Shown in pieces: positions 35,485-43,032 of a stretch of DNA of 64,000 bases (position 1 is the stretch's first letter; each line of letters opens with the position of its first letter). Below the pieces are notes generated by a model. The model saw only the letters and a list, made by a program, of their open reading frames with translations, was not told where the DNA came from and did no database searches. The position numbers and the translations under genes are program-made. Origin of the DNA: an uncultured Alloprevotella sp. (lineage in GTDB: Bacteria; Bacteroidota; Bacteroidia; Bacteroidales; Bacteroidaceae). The DNA lies in contig CALUNU010000006.1 of NCBI GenBank assembly GCA_944322095.1, positions 51,230 to 115,229 of the forward strand, in the 5' to 3' direction.

Positions 35485-35722
35485 GTTCGTAATGTTTTAG
35501 GCGGGGTTTATAAAATGGCGTCGTCGCGTGCCGTCGCGCGGAGCGTCCGTGCCTTCGACCGACAAGGCAAAGGTACGCCCTTCTCCAAGCATGGGCATAA
35601 CACAAATAACGGATGCTTGTATCCATTTCACTGAAAATGCCCTCCCCGCTCCCGCTGCCGGGGCTCTGCGCGCCCCTCCGGCCGCGCGTTTGCAGCCCTT
35701 TTGCCATTTTCCGGCCCGAAGT

Positions 35723-35754
35723 TTTGGGCAGATGGAAAACAAGTCGTACATTCG
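35723..35754 (+). promoter_or_regulatory. Bacteroidetes promoter of the SLC13 permease
   Basis: TTTG (35723-35726), 20-nt spacer, TACATTCG (35747-35754; one mismatch to TAnnTTTG). The leader is about 35 nt. Confidence 0.6.
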
Positions 35755-35795
35755 TCGGCGCAAGTTACCATGAAAACACTTTAACACGTTGTCTT

Positions 35796-37655
35796 ATGAC
35801 TGCGACTCTTGTCATTTTCTTTGCCACGATCGTGCTGTTTCTCATCGGGAAGATACGGTCCGACATCGTGGCGCTCTGCTCCATGGCCGCCCTGCTGGCC
35901 ACGGGCGTGCTGACGCCGTCCGAGGCGTTGGCCGGGTTTTCCAACAGTGCCGTCATCATGATGGTCGGTCTTTTCGTTGTGGGCGGGGCCGTCTTCCAGA
36001 CGGGTCTGGCCCGCACCATCAGCGGCCGTCTGCTCCGTCTGGCCGGCACGAGCCAGAAGAAACTTTTCTTTCTCGTCGTGCTCGTTACGGCCTGCGTGGC
36101 GGCCTTCGTCAGCAATACGGGCACGGTGGCCCTGCTGCTGCCCATCGTGCTGGCCATGGCCAAAACGTCGGGCACACATCCCGGCATGCTCATGATGCCC
36201 CTGGCCTTTGCCAGCAGCATGGGTGGCATCATCACGCTCATCGGCACGCCGCCCAACCTCATCGTCGACGGCTATCTGCGCGAGCACGGCTTCGGCGGTT
36301 TCGGCTTCTTCGAGTTCACACCCATCGGCCTCGTTTGCCTGGCCGTGGGCCTCTTGCTGCTCTATCCCCTCTGCCGCTTCTTCCTGGGGCGTCGCAAGAA
36401 GAGCGACGACCAGGCGTCCGACGACGACAAGTCGCTCGACGAGCTGCTCCACGAGTACCGCGTCGACGAGCTGGTTCACCGCGTGCGCGTGGGCAGCGGC
36501 TCGCGTCTGGCCGGCCGCAGCGTCGGCGAGCTCGACATCCACCACGCCTGCGGCATCACCCTGCTCGAAGTGCGCCGTGGCCACAAGTCGTTGGCTTCGA
36601 CGCTGCTCTCCTCTCCCATCCAGGAGCGAGTGGGCCCCGAAACGGTGCTCGATGCCGACGACCTCATCTATCTGCTCGGCCACGAGGACGCCGTGCGCAG
36701 CTTCTGCAAGCGCTACGACGTCACCTACCTGCCCGACAGCGACGAGGAAGGACGCGGCAAGCTCGACTATTACGAGATAGGCCTTTCCGAAATGGTGCTC
36801 ACGCCCGGCTCGGCCCTTGTGGGGCGCACGGTGGCAGCCGCCAACCTGCGCGAACGCTTCGGGCTCAACATCCTGGCCGTCAAGCACGGCTCGCGCTACA
36901 TCACCGAGGGCGTCGAGCGCCAGCGCCTTTCGGCCGGCGACATGATGCTCGTGCACGGGCCGTGGAAGGGCATCGAGAGCCTGGGCAAGAAGCGCCGCGA
37001 ATGGCTCGTCATCGGCAATCCCGCCGAGGCCGAGGAGCAGGCCCCCCTCAACCACAAGGCACCGCTGGCCGCCGCCATCATGGTGGCCATGGTGCTTGTC
37101 ATGGTCTTTGCCGACCAGCTTGGCGTCGAGCCGTCGGCCGCCGTCATCGTGGCCGGGCTGCTCATCGTCCTGACGCGGTGCGTGCGCAGTGTCGACGCCG
37201 CCTATAAGATGATCGGCTGGGAGAGCATCGTGCTCATAGCGGCCATGATGCCCATGTCCACCGCGCTCGAAAAGACGGGCATCTCGGCCGCCATCGCCAA
37301 CGGCCTGGTCGATACGTTCCACGGCTACGGCCCCATCGCCGCCCTGGCCGGGGTCTATCTGGTCACGTCGCTCCTCTCCACCTTCATCAGCAACTCCGCC
37401 ACGGCCATCCTCGTGGCCCCCATCGCCATGCAGACGGCCGTGCAGATGGGCGTCGACCCGGCCCCCTTCATGATGACGGCCGCCGTTGCTGCCAGCGCCT
37501 GCTTTGCCGCCCCCATCTCCACCCCGCCCAACGCCATGGTCATGAGCGCCGGCCGCTACACCTTTATGGACTACGTCAAGGTGGGCGTGCCCTTGCAGGT
37601 GGCCATCGGCATCGTGGCCGTGCTCGTCATCCCCTTGTTCTTCCCCTTCGGCTGA
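35796..37655 (+). CDS. SLC13/DASS family permease with two RCK_C (TrkA_C) domains
   Basis: 619 residues from ATG 35796 (MTATLVIFFATIVLFLIGKI). Ten to twelve membrane helices are split by a cytoplasmic insert (about 205-400) with two TrkA_C domains: VGSGSRLAGRSVGELDIHHA and VLTPGSALVGRTVAAANLRE. Transport signatures SNTGTVALLLPIVLAMAKTS with IGTPPNLIVDGYL, and SNSATAILVAPIAM with APISTPPNAMVMSAG, are the paired Asn-Thr sodium/anion motifs of the DASS family. Members carry dicarboxylates or sulfate with sodium; which one is not clear. Confidence 0.9.
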   Translation: MTATLVIFFATIVLFLIGKIRSDIVALCSMAALLATGVLTPSEALAGFSNSAVIMMVGLFVVGGAVFQTGLARTISGRLLRLAGTSQKKLFFLVVLVTACVAAFVSNTGTVALLLPIVLAMAKTSGTHPGMLMMPLAFASSMGGIITLIGTPPNLIVDGYLREHGFGGFGFFEFTPIGLVCLAVGLLLLYPLCRFFLGRRKKSDDQASDDDKSLDELLHEYRVDELVHRVRVGSGSRLAGRSVGELDIHHACGITLLEVRRGHKSLASTLLSSPIQERVGPETVLDADDLIYLLGHEDAVRSFCKRYDVTYLPDSDEEGRGKLDYYEIGLSEMVLTPGSALVGRTVAAANLRERFGLNILAVKHGSRYITEGVERQRLSAGDMMLVHGPWKGIESLGKKRREWLVIGNPAEAEEQAPLNHKAPLAAAIMVAMVLVMVFADQLGVEPSAAVIVAGLLIVLTRCVRSVDAAYKMIGWESIVLIAAMMPMSTALEKTGISAAIANGLVDTFHGYGPIAALAGVYLVTSLLSTFISNSATAILVAPIAMQTAVQMGVDPAPFMMTAAVAASACFAAPISTPPNAMVMSAGRYTFMDYVKVGVPLQVAIGIVAVLVIPLFFPFG

Positions 37656-37705
37656 CGGCTCCGCCCGTCGGCCCCTCCCGGCGCCCCCGCCCGGTGCAAA
37701 GGTTC

Positions 37706-37746
37706 GCCCGCCCCTTTGCGCCGCACGGGGGCGGCGGGCTGTTTTT
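37706..37746 (+). terminator. Probable terminator of the SLC13 gene
   Basis: GCCCGCCCC and GGGGGCGGCGGGC pair imperfectly and are followed by TGTTTTTG. The remainder of the 37656-37977 gap holds the pckA -7 box TACTTTTG (37878-37885) about 93 nt before its ATG. Confidence 0.6.
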
Positions 37747-37977
37747 GCCGCCGATTTTTTGCAAAGCACAAATTGCAAAAAATGAGAGCCTTGCACAGTT
37801 TGTTGAAAAATGAGTTAAGATTTCGCCAAGCCCCGGTACAAAAGAAAAGAAAACGGATGGAAGCGAAATCTTTTTCGTACTTTTGTCACGGCCAAGCCGG
37901 ATAGCGCCCCCTCGAAGGGGTGTTGCGCGGCCGCCAAGCGAAGAAAACCAAAAACCATTTTTAATCATAAAAACATC

Positions 37978-39585
37978 ATGGCAACATTAGATTTAAGCAA
38001 GTACGGTATTACCGACGTCAAAGAAGTGCTGCACAATCCCTCGTACGAAGTGCTCTTCGCCGAGGAAACGAAAGACAGCCTCGAAGGCTACGAAAAGGGT
38101 CAAGTGACCGAGCTCGGCGCCGTCAACGTCATGACCGGTATCTATACGGGCCGTTCGCCGAAGGACAAGTTCTTCGTGATGAACGAAGCCAGCAAGGACT
38201 CCATCTGGTGGACGAGCGACGAATACAAGAACGACAACAAGCCTTGCTCCGAAGAGGCTTGGGCCGACCTCAAGGCCAAGGCCGTTAAGCAGCTCTCGGG
38301 CAAGCGCCTCTTTGTCATGGATACGTTCTGCGGCGCCAACCCCGCCACGCGTCTCAAGGTGCGCTTCATCATGGAAGTGGCCTGGCAGGCCCACTTCGTG
38401 AAGAACATGTTCATCCGCCCCACGGCCGAGGAACTGGAAAACTACGGAGAGCCCGACTTCGTTTCCTTTAATGCTGCCAAGGCCAAGGTCGACAACTACA
38501 AGGAGCTGGGCCTGAACTCTGAGACGGCCACCGTCTTCAACCTCAAGACCAACGAGCAGGTCATCCTCAACACGTGGTATGGCGGCGAGATGAAGAAGGG
38601 TATCTTCTCCATCATGAACTACCTGAACCCGCTCCGCGGCATCGCCTCGATGCACTGCTCGGCCAACACCAACAAGGAAGGCACCGACACGGCCATCTTC
38701 TTCGGCCTCTCCGGTACGGGTAAGACGACCCTCTCCACCGACCCGAAGCGTCTCCTCATCGGCGACGACGAGCACGGATGGGACGACGAAGGCGTCTTCA
38801 ACTACGAGGGCGGCTGCTATGCCAAGGTCATCAACCTCGACAAGGAGAGCGAGCCCGACATCTATAACGCCATCCGCCGCGACGCCCTCTTGGAGAACGT
38901 AACGGTCGACGCCAACGGCAAGATCGACTTCGCCGACAAGAGCGTAACGGAGAATACCCGCGTGTCCTACCCCATCGACCACATCGAAAACATTGTGAAG
39001 CCCATCTCCAAGGGCCCGCACGCACATCAGGTCATCTTCCTTTCGGCCGACGCCTTCGGCGTGCTGCCTCCCGTTTCCATCCTTGACGCCGAGCAGACGA
39101 AGTACTACTTCCTCTCTGGCTTCACGGCCAAGCTCGCCGGCACGGAGCGCGGCATCACCGAGCCCACGCCGACCTTCTCGGCCTGCTTCGGTGCAGCCTT
39201 CCTGAGCCTGCATCCCACGAAGTACGCCGAAGAGCTCGTTAAGAAGATGGAAAAGGTGGGTGCCAAGGCTTACCTCGTCAACACGGGCTGGAACGGCACG
39301 GGCAAGCGCATCTCCATCCGCGATACGCGTGGCATCATCGACGCCATCCTCGACGGTTCCATCGACAAGGCTCCTACGAAGACCATTCCTTACTTCAACT
39401 TCGTCGTGCCTACGGAGCTCCCCGGTGTCGACACGAACATCCTCGACCCGCGCGACACCTATGCCGACGCTGCACAGTGGGACGAAAAGGCCAAGGATCT
39501 TGCCGCCCGTTTCATCAAGAACTTCGCCAAGTTCGAAGGCAACGCCGCCGGTAAGGCTCTCGTTGCTGCCGGCCCGAAGCTCTAA
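37978..39585 (+). CDS. pckA: Phosphoenolpyruvate carboxykinase (ATP)
   Basis: 535 residues interconverting oxaloacetate and PEP with ATP; in anaerobic Bacteroidetes it mainly fixes CO2 toward succinate. Conserved blocks: [35 protein letters not shown], the kinase loop [16 protein letters not shown] and [20 protein letters not shown]. Codon choice is strongly biased, as expected for an abundant enzyme. It ends at a strong terminator. Confidence 0.97.
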   Translation: MATLDLSKYGITDVKEVLHNPSYEVLFAEETKDSLEGYEKGQVTELGAVNVMTGIYTGRSPKDKFFVMNEASKDSIWWTSDEYKNDNKPCSEEAWADLKAKAVKQLSGKRLFVMDTFCGANPATRLKVRFIMEVAWQAHFVKNMFIRPTAEELENYGEPDFVSFNAAKAKVDNYKELGLNSETATVFNLKTNEQVILNTWYGGEMKKGIFSIMNYLNPLRGIASMHCSANTNKEGTDTAIFFGLSGTGKTTLSTDPKRLLIGDDEHGWDDEGVFNYEGGCYAKVINLDKESEPDIYNAIRRDALLENVTVDANGKIDFADKSVTENTRVSYPIDHIENIVKPISKGPHAHQVIFLSADAFGVLPPVSILDAEQTKYYFLSGFTAKLAGTERGITEPTPTFSACFGAAFLSLHPTKYAEELVKKMEKVGAKAYLVNTGWNGTGKRISIRDTRGIIDAILDGSIDKAPTKTIPYFNFVVPTELPGVDTNILDPRDTYADAAQWDEKAKDLAARFIKNFAKFEGNAAGKALVAAGPKL

Positions 39586-39616
39586 GCCGCTAACCAATCA
39601 TTATCGCTCTATAAGC

Positions 39617-39657
39617 AAAGGGAGCGTCGGACACGTCCGACGCTCCCTTTCGTTTTT
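39617..39657 (+). terminator. Terminator of pckA
   Basis: Perfect 16-bp stem AAAGGGAGCGTCGGAC with a 2-nt loop and its complement (to 39650), then CGTTTTT. It also lies at the convergent end of the amidase cassette. Confidence 0.92.
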
Positions 39658-39699
39658 CGGCGCCCGCATGGGCGGTGGAGCTTTCTTCGGGGCGGGCCG

Positions 39700-40104
39700 T
39701 CAGCGGCGCCGACCGGCCATATAGGCCGCTACGGCCGCCACCGCTGCCACGACCAGCACCGTCAGGGCGCGGCGCGCCGTTCGCTCCGGGGCGGCGGCCG
39801 TTGGGGCAGCGGGCACGGCCAGCGTCACCGTGTCGCGGCGCAGGCGCACCAGCGTGTCGCGCACCGTGCGGTCGCGAAACTTCGTGCGCTCGCGGTAGCG
39901 GTAGGCCACCACCGTGTCGCCCCGCACGACGACGCGCTCGCTCGTGCTGTCCACGACGAGGGCCCGCACGTCGCTCTCGCGCGTGGCGTACACCGTGTCG
40001 TGTACCGTTTGCGGCAGGGGCACGACGGCCGTGCGTGGTGTGCGGCATCCCGTGGCAAGGGCCGCCACGGCCAGGTAGGGCAGCAGGCGCTGCGCCCGCC
40101 GCAT
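39700..40104 (-). CDS. Lipoprotein with C-terminal membrane helix (u-spanin-like architecture)
   Basis: 134 residues from ATG 40104, 4 nt after the amidase stop; starts at 40122 and 40140 overlap it. MRRAQRLLPYLAVAALATGC is a lipoprotein signal with Cys20; a beta-rich stretch follows with repeated D-T-V and R-D-T segments (HDTVYATRE, RGDTVVAYRYRE, RDTVTLAVP); then ALTVLVVAAVAAVAAYMAG is a single helix before a basic end (RRR). A lipid anchor at one end and a membrane helix at the other, next to a peptidoglycan amidase, is the layout of phage unimolecular spanins. No sequence homology to known spanins is claimed. Confidence 0.7.
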   Translation of the reverse strand: MRRAQRLLPYLAVAALATGCRTPRTAVVPLPQTVHDTVYATRESDVRALVVDSTSERVVVRGDTVVAYRYRERTKFRDRTVRDTLVRLRRDTVTLAVPAAPTAAAPERTARRALTVLVVAAVAAVAAYMAGRRR

Positions 40105-40108
40105 GCGG

Positions 40109-40570
40109 TCAGTGCGTTGCATGGGCCGCGATGTTGGCATATTCCCGGGCCGCCTCGAAGCACGGACACTCCTTGATGCGTTCCCACGCGTCGACGCGTC
40201 CGTTGCCGTTCGTGTCGGGCGAGAGGTCGCGATGGCCCACGATGCGGGCCCGGGGATAGCGGTTTTTCCACGTTTGCAGCACGTCGGCCAGCGCCGCGCG
40301 CTGGGCAGCGGTGCGCGTGTCGGCCGGGTGGCCGTCGGCGTCCAGGCCGCCGATGTAGGCCACGTGCAGCGACGTCGCGTTGAAGCCGCGTGCGCCGTTG
40401 GCCACGCCGGCGTCGGCCAGCAGCGTGGTCACGCCTCCGTCGGGCCCCACCACGCGGTGGTAGCCCGGGTGGCACCAGCCCAGCGAGCGGAAGTGGTTGA
40501 GCAGTGCCCCCACCGTGGCCGTGGGCTGCGTTGCCGTGCAGTGTACGACGATGCGTTCAATGTTTCTCAT
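40109..40570 (-). CDS. N-acetylmuramoyl-L-alanine amidase (PGRP/amidase_2)
   Basis: 153 residues from ATG 40570 (MRNIERIVVHCTATQPTATV), with no signal peptide. VVHCTAT holds a zinc His, YHRVVGPDGGV the second region, and GFNATSLHVAYIGGLDADGH and RARIVGHRDLSPD complete the amidase_2 active site. It cuts the bond between MurNAc and the stem peptide. It sits in the Bacteroidales DUF4248-amidase arrangement common in prophages and phage-derived loci; lack of an export signal suits an endolysin needing a holin or a domesticated copy. Confidence 0.92.
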   Translation of the reverse strand: MRNIERIVVHCTATQPTATVGALLNHFRSLGWCHPGYHRVVGPDGGVTTLLADAGVANGARGFNATSLHVAYIGGLDADGHPADTRTAAQRAALADVLQTWKNRYPRARIVGHRDLSPDTNGNGRVDAWERIKECPCFEAAREYANIAAHATH

Positions 40571-40587
40571 GGCTGTGTCCTCCCGTA

Positions 40588-40887
40588 TTACGCATCGTGT
40601 TCGTCCAGCGGGCCGCAGCCCAGAAAAGCTTCGAGCGTCTCCACCTGTTGCGGCGTGAAGTAGTGTACCTGCTTGCGGTAGCTGGGCGTTTTGAGCGCTT
40701 CGCGCAGCGGCGGCCACTCCTGGATGGTGCGGCGCAGTTTGCGCAGGGCAGTGTCGACGCGGTAGCCGGGAAAATAGCGCAGGGCTACCGAAGCTTTACT
40801 GATGGAGTTGGCCGGGCGGCCCGGCGTGATGGCGGAGGGCGACGTAGAGCCCGCGCCCGAATGGTCTTTCGTTCGCAAGAATCTCAT
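40588..40887 (-). CDS. DUF4248 family protein
   Basis: 99 residues. The segment SISKASVALRYFPGYRVDTA, then LRKLRRTIQEWPPL, and the end YFTPQQVETLEAFLG match DUF4248, small Bacteroidetes proteins commonly encoded beside HU-like proteins and amidases. A DNA-binding role is suspected for the family but is not proven. It leads the cassette, 17 bp before the amidase, with a consensus promoter upstream. Confidence 0.82.
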   Translation of the reverse strand: MRFLRTKDHSGAGSTSPSAITPGRPANSISKASVALRYFPGYRVDTALRKLRRTIQEWPPLREALKTPSYRKQVHYFTPQQVETLEAFLGCGPLDEHDA

Positions 40888-41007
40888 GGTTCTTCTCGTT
40901 TTTTAGTGGTAAATAATAATGGTTAGTGAAGCTCTCAGGGACGGAGGCAACGCTTCGCCCCCACAGTTGTTATCCTTGTTGTGCGCGCATTTCATGGAAC
41001 AACGTTG

Positions 41008-41038
41008 CAAAGCTACGACAAAGAAAACGGACGGCAAA
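41008..41038 (-). promoter_or_regulatory. Bacteroidetes promoter of the DUF4248-amidase cassette
   Basis: Minus strand TTTG (41038-41035), 19-nt spacer, TAGCTTTG (41015-41008): exact consensus. It implies a leader of about 115 nt. Confidence 0.82.
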
Positions 41039-41214
41039 ACCAAGCCTCAACATTTTTCTGAAAATGTTTGCAAGCGGGTGAACATCAGATGTTTGCAGGT
41101 TTTTCTCTCTCCGAAAATCGCCTCTGCCGCGTCTTGGCACGGAGTGCTCCCTTGTGGCAGAATGTAGCCCGCGTGGGGGCGCGGTTTATCGCGTTTCCCA
41201 CCGCCCGGATGGCT

Positions 41215-41330
41215 TAGGAGGGGCGGCTTTCCTGCCGCCCACAGCTCGGGGCGTAGCCCCGCCTTGACATACTTCCCCTCTCGGTGTGCCCTGCGGCGGT
41301 GTGAGCGGCAGGAATGCCACTCCTCCTATT
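41215..41330. repeat. REP-like element B, inverted pair
   Basis: 41215-41262 repeats the 48-bp sequence of 17134-17181 (GGGCGGCTTTCCTGCCGCCC hairpin then CGGGGC...GCCCCG). About 25 bp later, 41288-41330 carries a diverged copy in the opposite direction (AGGAGGAGTGGC... on the minus strand). Two facing copies are like the paired REP arrangement called BIME. Confidence 0.68.
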
Positions 41331-41458
41331 GGCTTCATGGCCCGCTGTGCGCTTCCCCTTCCCTCTCCACGCCCCAAACCGGACTTGGAAGGGAGCGTGG
41401 GGGCGCACTTTTTGGCGCGGCGGGCCTCTTTGCGGGACCGACTGGCCTTTGTTCAGCC

Positions 41459-41730
41459 GATCCATGGGATTGATTTCGATTTCCATGGGATGGAAATGCG
41501 ATTCCATGGGATGGATCGGCCGATCCATGGGATGTTTCCAACCGATCGATGGGATGTTTCTTGCAGAAATTGCGGACGAAATGGCGCTGATTTGCCATGC
41601 CGGCTGCGCAAAACGGCCTCTAACGGTCTTTTCGCTTCGTCCGCGGGGTGGGCCGTTGGGCGGTTGCGGGGGCTCTGTCCGCTCTATTTCGCGCGTCGAC
41701 GCATGTCGCAATTTTTTGGAAAATTGCCCC
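41459..41730. repeat. Intergenic element A, copy 2
   Basis: Five CCATGG-type units spaced about 21-22 bp (GATCCATGGGAT, GATTTCCATGGGAT, GATTCCATGGGAT, GATCCATGGGAT, GATCGATGGGAT) from 41459 to about 41555, then a diverged middle, TGTCCGCTCTATTT (41676-41689) and the 30-bp block 41701-41730 identical to 6691-6720. Distance from array start to the 30-bp block is 242 bp against 241 in copy 1, and the two distal blocks are 25 bp apart in both. The region 40888-41940 has no gene. Confidence 0.82.
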
Positions 41731-41858
41731 CGCCGTTCCCTCCGGCGGGCGGGGCAGACGGTGGGAGATGACGGCGGGCGGCAGGGGCGTTTTGCGGCGC
41801 GCGTGTCCTCTTTTTCAAAAAAAACGGGAGGAGGTGGCGGCGTTTCCGCAGAAATACT

Positions 41859-41866
41859 TAACTTTG
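41859..41866 (+). promoter_or_regulatory. -7 box (TAACTTTG) of floA
   Basis: TAACTTTG about 75 nt before the ATG at 41941 and 128 bp after the end of element A copy 2. Confidence 0.5.
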
Positions 41867-41940
41867 TTTCCGTCAATGAAAATCATGCGCGCGTGCCTGC
41901 GTACGCGCGGACTGTGCTAACGCTCTTAACAACCCATACC

Positions 41941-42939
41941 ATGGAAGGCTTCTCCCTCTTTGTCACCGTTGTCGTCGTTGTCGGCGTCATCGTGGTGCTC
42001 AGCGTGTTTTTCTACTTCGTCCCCTTCTTCCTTTGGCTCTCGGCCAAAGTGTCGGGCGTGCATATCTCGCTCATCCAGCTCTTTCTGATGCGCATCCGCA
42101 ACGTGCCTCCCGGCGTCATCGTGCCCAGCCTCATCGAGGCCCACAAGGCCGGGCTCTCCACCATCACCCGCGACAATCTGGAAGCCCACTACATGACGGG
42201 CGGTCACGTGCAGCGCGTGGTGCATGCCCTCGTGTCGGCCTCGAAGGCCGGCATCGAGCTGTCGTTCGAAAAGGCCACGGCCATCGACCTGGCCGGCCGC
42301 GACGTGTTCGAGGCCGTGCAGACGTCGGTCAACCCCAAGGTCATCGACACGCCGCCCGTGGCCGCCGTGGCCAAGAACGGCATCCAGCTCATCGCCAAGG
42401 CGCGCGTCACGGTGAGGGCCAACATCCACCAGCTCGTGGGCGGCGCCGGCGAGGACACCATCCTGGCCCGCGTGGGCGAGGGCATCGTGTCGAGCATCGG
42501 TTCGGCCGCCTCGCACGAAGAAGTGCTTGAAAACCCCGACTCCATCTCGAAACTCGTCCTCCGAAAGGGACTCGATGCCGGGACGGCCTTTGAGATACTC
42601 TCCATCGACATCGCCGACATCGACGTTGGGAAGAACATCGGCGCCACCCTGCAAATGGACCAGGCCAATGCCGACAAGAACATCGCCCAGGCCAAGGCCG
42701 AGGAGCGCCGCGCCATGGCCGTGGCGCTCGAGCAGGAGATGAAAGCCAAGGCACAGCAGGCCCGCGCCGAGGTCATCCAGGCCGAGGCCGAGGTGCCCAA
42801 AGCCCTGGCCCAAGCTCTGCGCGAGGGCAACATGGGCTTCATGGACTTTTACCGCTTGGAGAACCTGAAAGGCGACACTGCCATGCGCGAGAACTTCTCG
42901 AAGTTTGGAAAAGACGATGTCAAGGACATCCTGAAATGA
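41941..42939 (+). CDS. floA: Flotillin-like protein FloA
   Basis: 332 residues, normal for FloA. An N-terminal hairpin membrane segment ([20 protein letters not shown], continuing [10 protein letters not shown]) is followed by an SPFH-like domain ([40 protein letters not shown]) and a coiled coil rich in EA/AQ repeats ([20 protein letters not shown]). FloA organises ordered membrane microdomains. The partner NfeD gene often found before floA is missing; the gene stands alone behind element A. Confidence 0.94.
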   Translation: MEGFSLFVTVVVVVGVIVVLSVFFYFVPFFLWLSAKVSGVHISLIQLFLMRIRNVPPGVIVPSLIEAHKAGLSTITRDNLEAHYMTGGHVQRVVHALVSASKAGIELSFEKATAIDLAGRDVFEAVQTSVNPKVIDTPPVAAVAKNGIQLIAKARVTVRANIHQLVGGAGEDTILARVGEGIVSSIGSAASHEEVLENPDSISKLVLRKGLDAGTAFEILSIDIADIDVGKNIGATLQMDQANADKNIAQAKAEERRAMAVALEQEMKAKAQQARAEVIQAEAEVPKALAQALREGNMGFMDFYRLENLKGDTAMRENFSKFGKDDVKDILK

Positions 42940-43032
42940 CAACCGGGCTGCTGCTGCCGCCCGGCCCGCATCCGCCAGAACCATTATTATTCAAAATTTT
43001 CAAATCATCCCCAATCATTAAAACATTTATCC

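Noticed and set aside
40895..40988. 30-codon upstream frame in the leader of the DUF4248 gene
   Set aside because: No similarity to known small proteins (including the smalltalk type sometimes found in such loci); chance is the simplest explanation.
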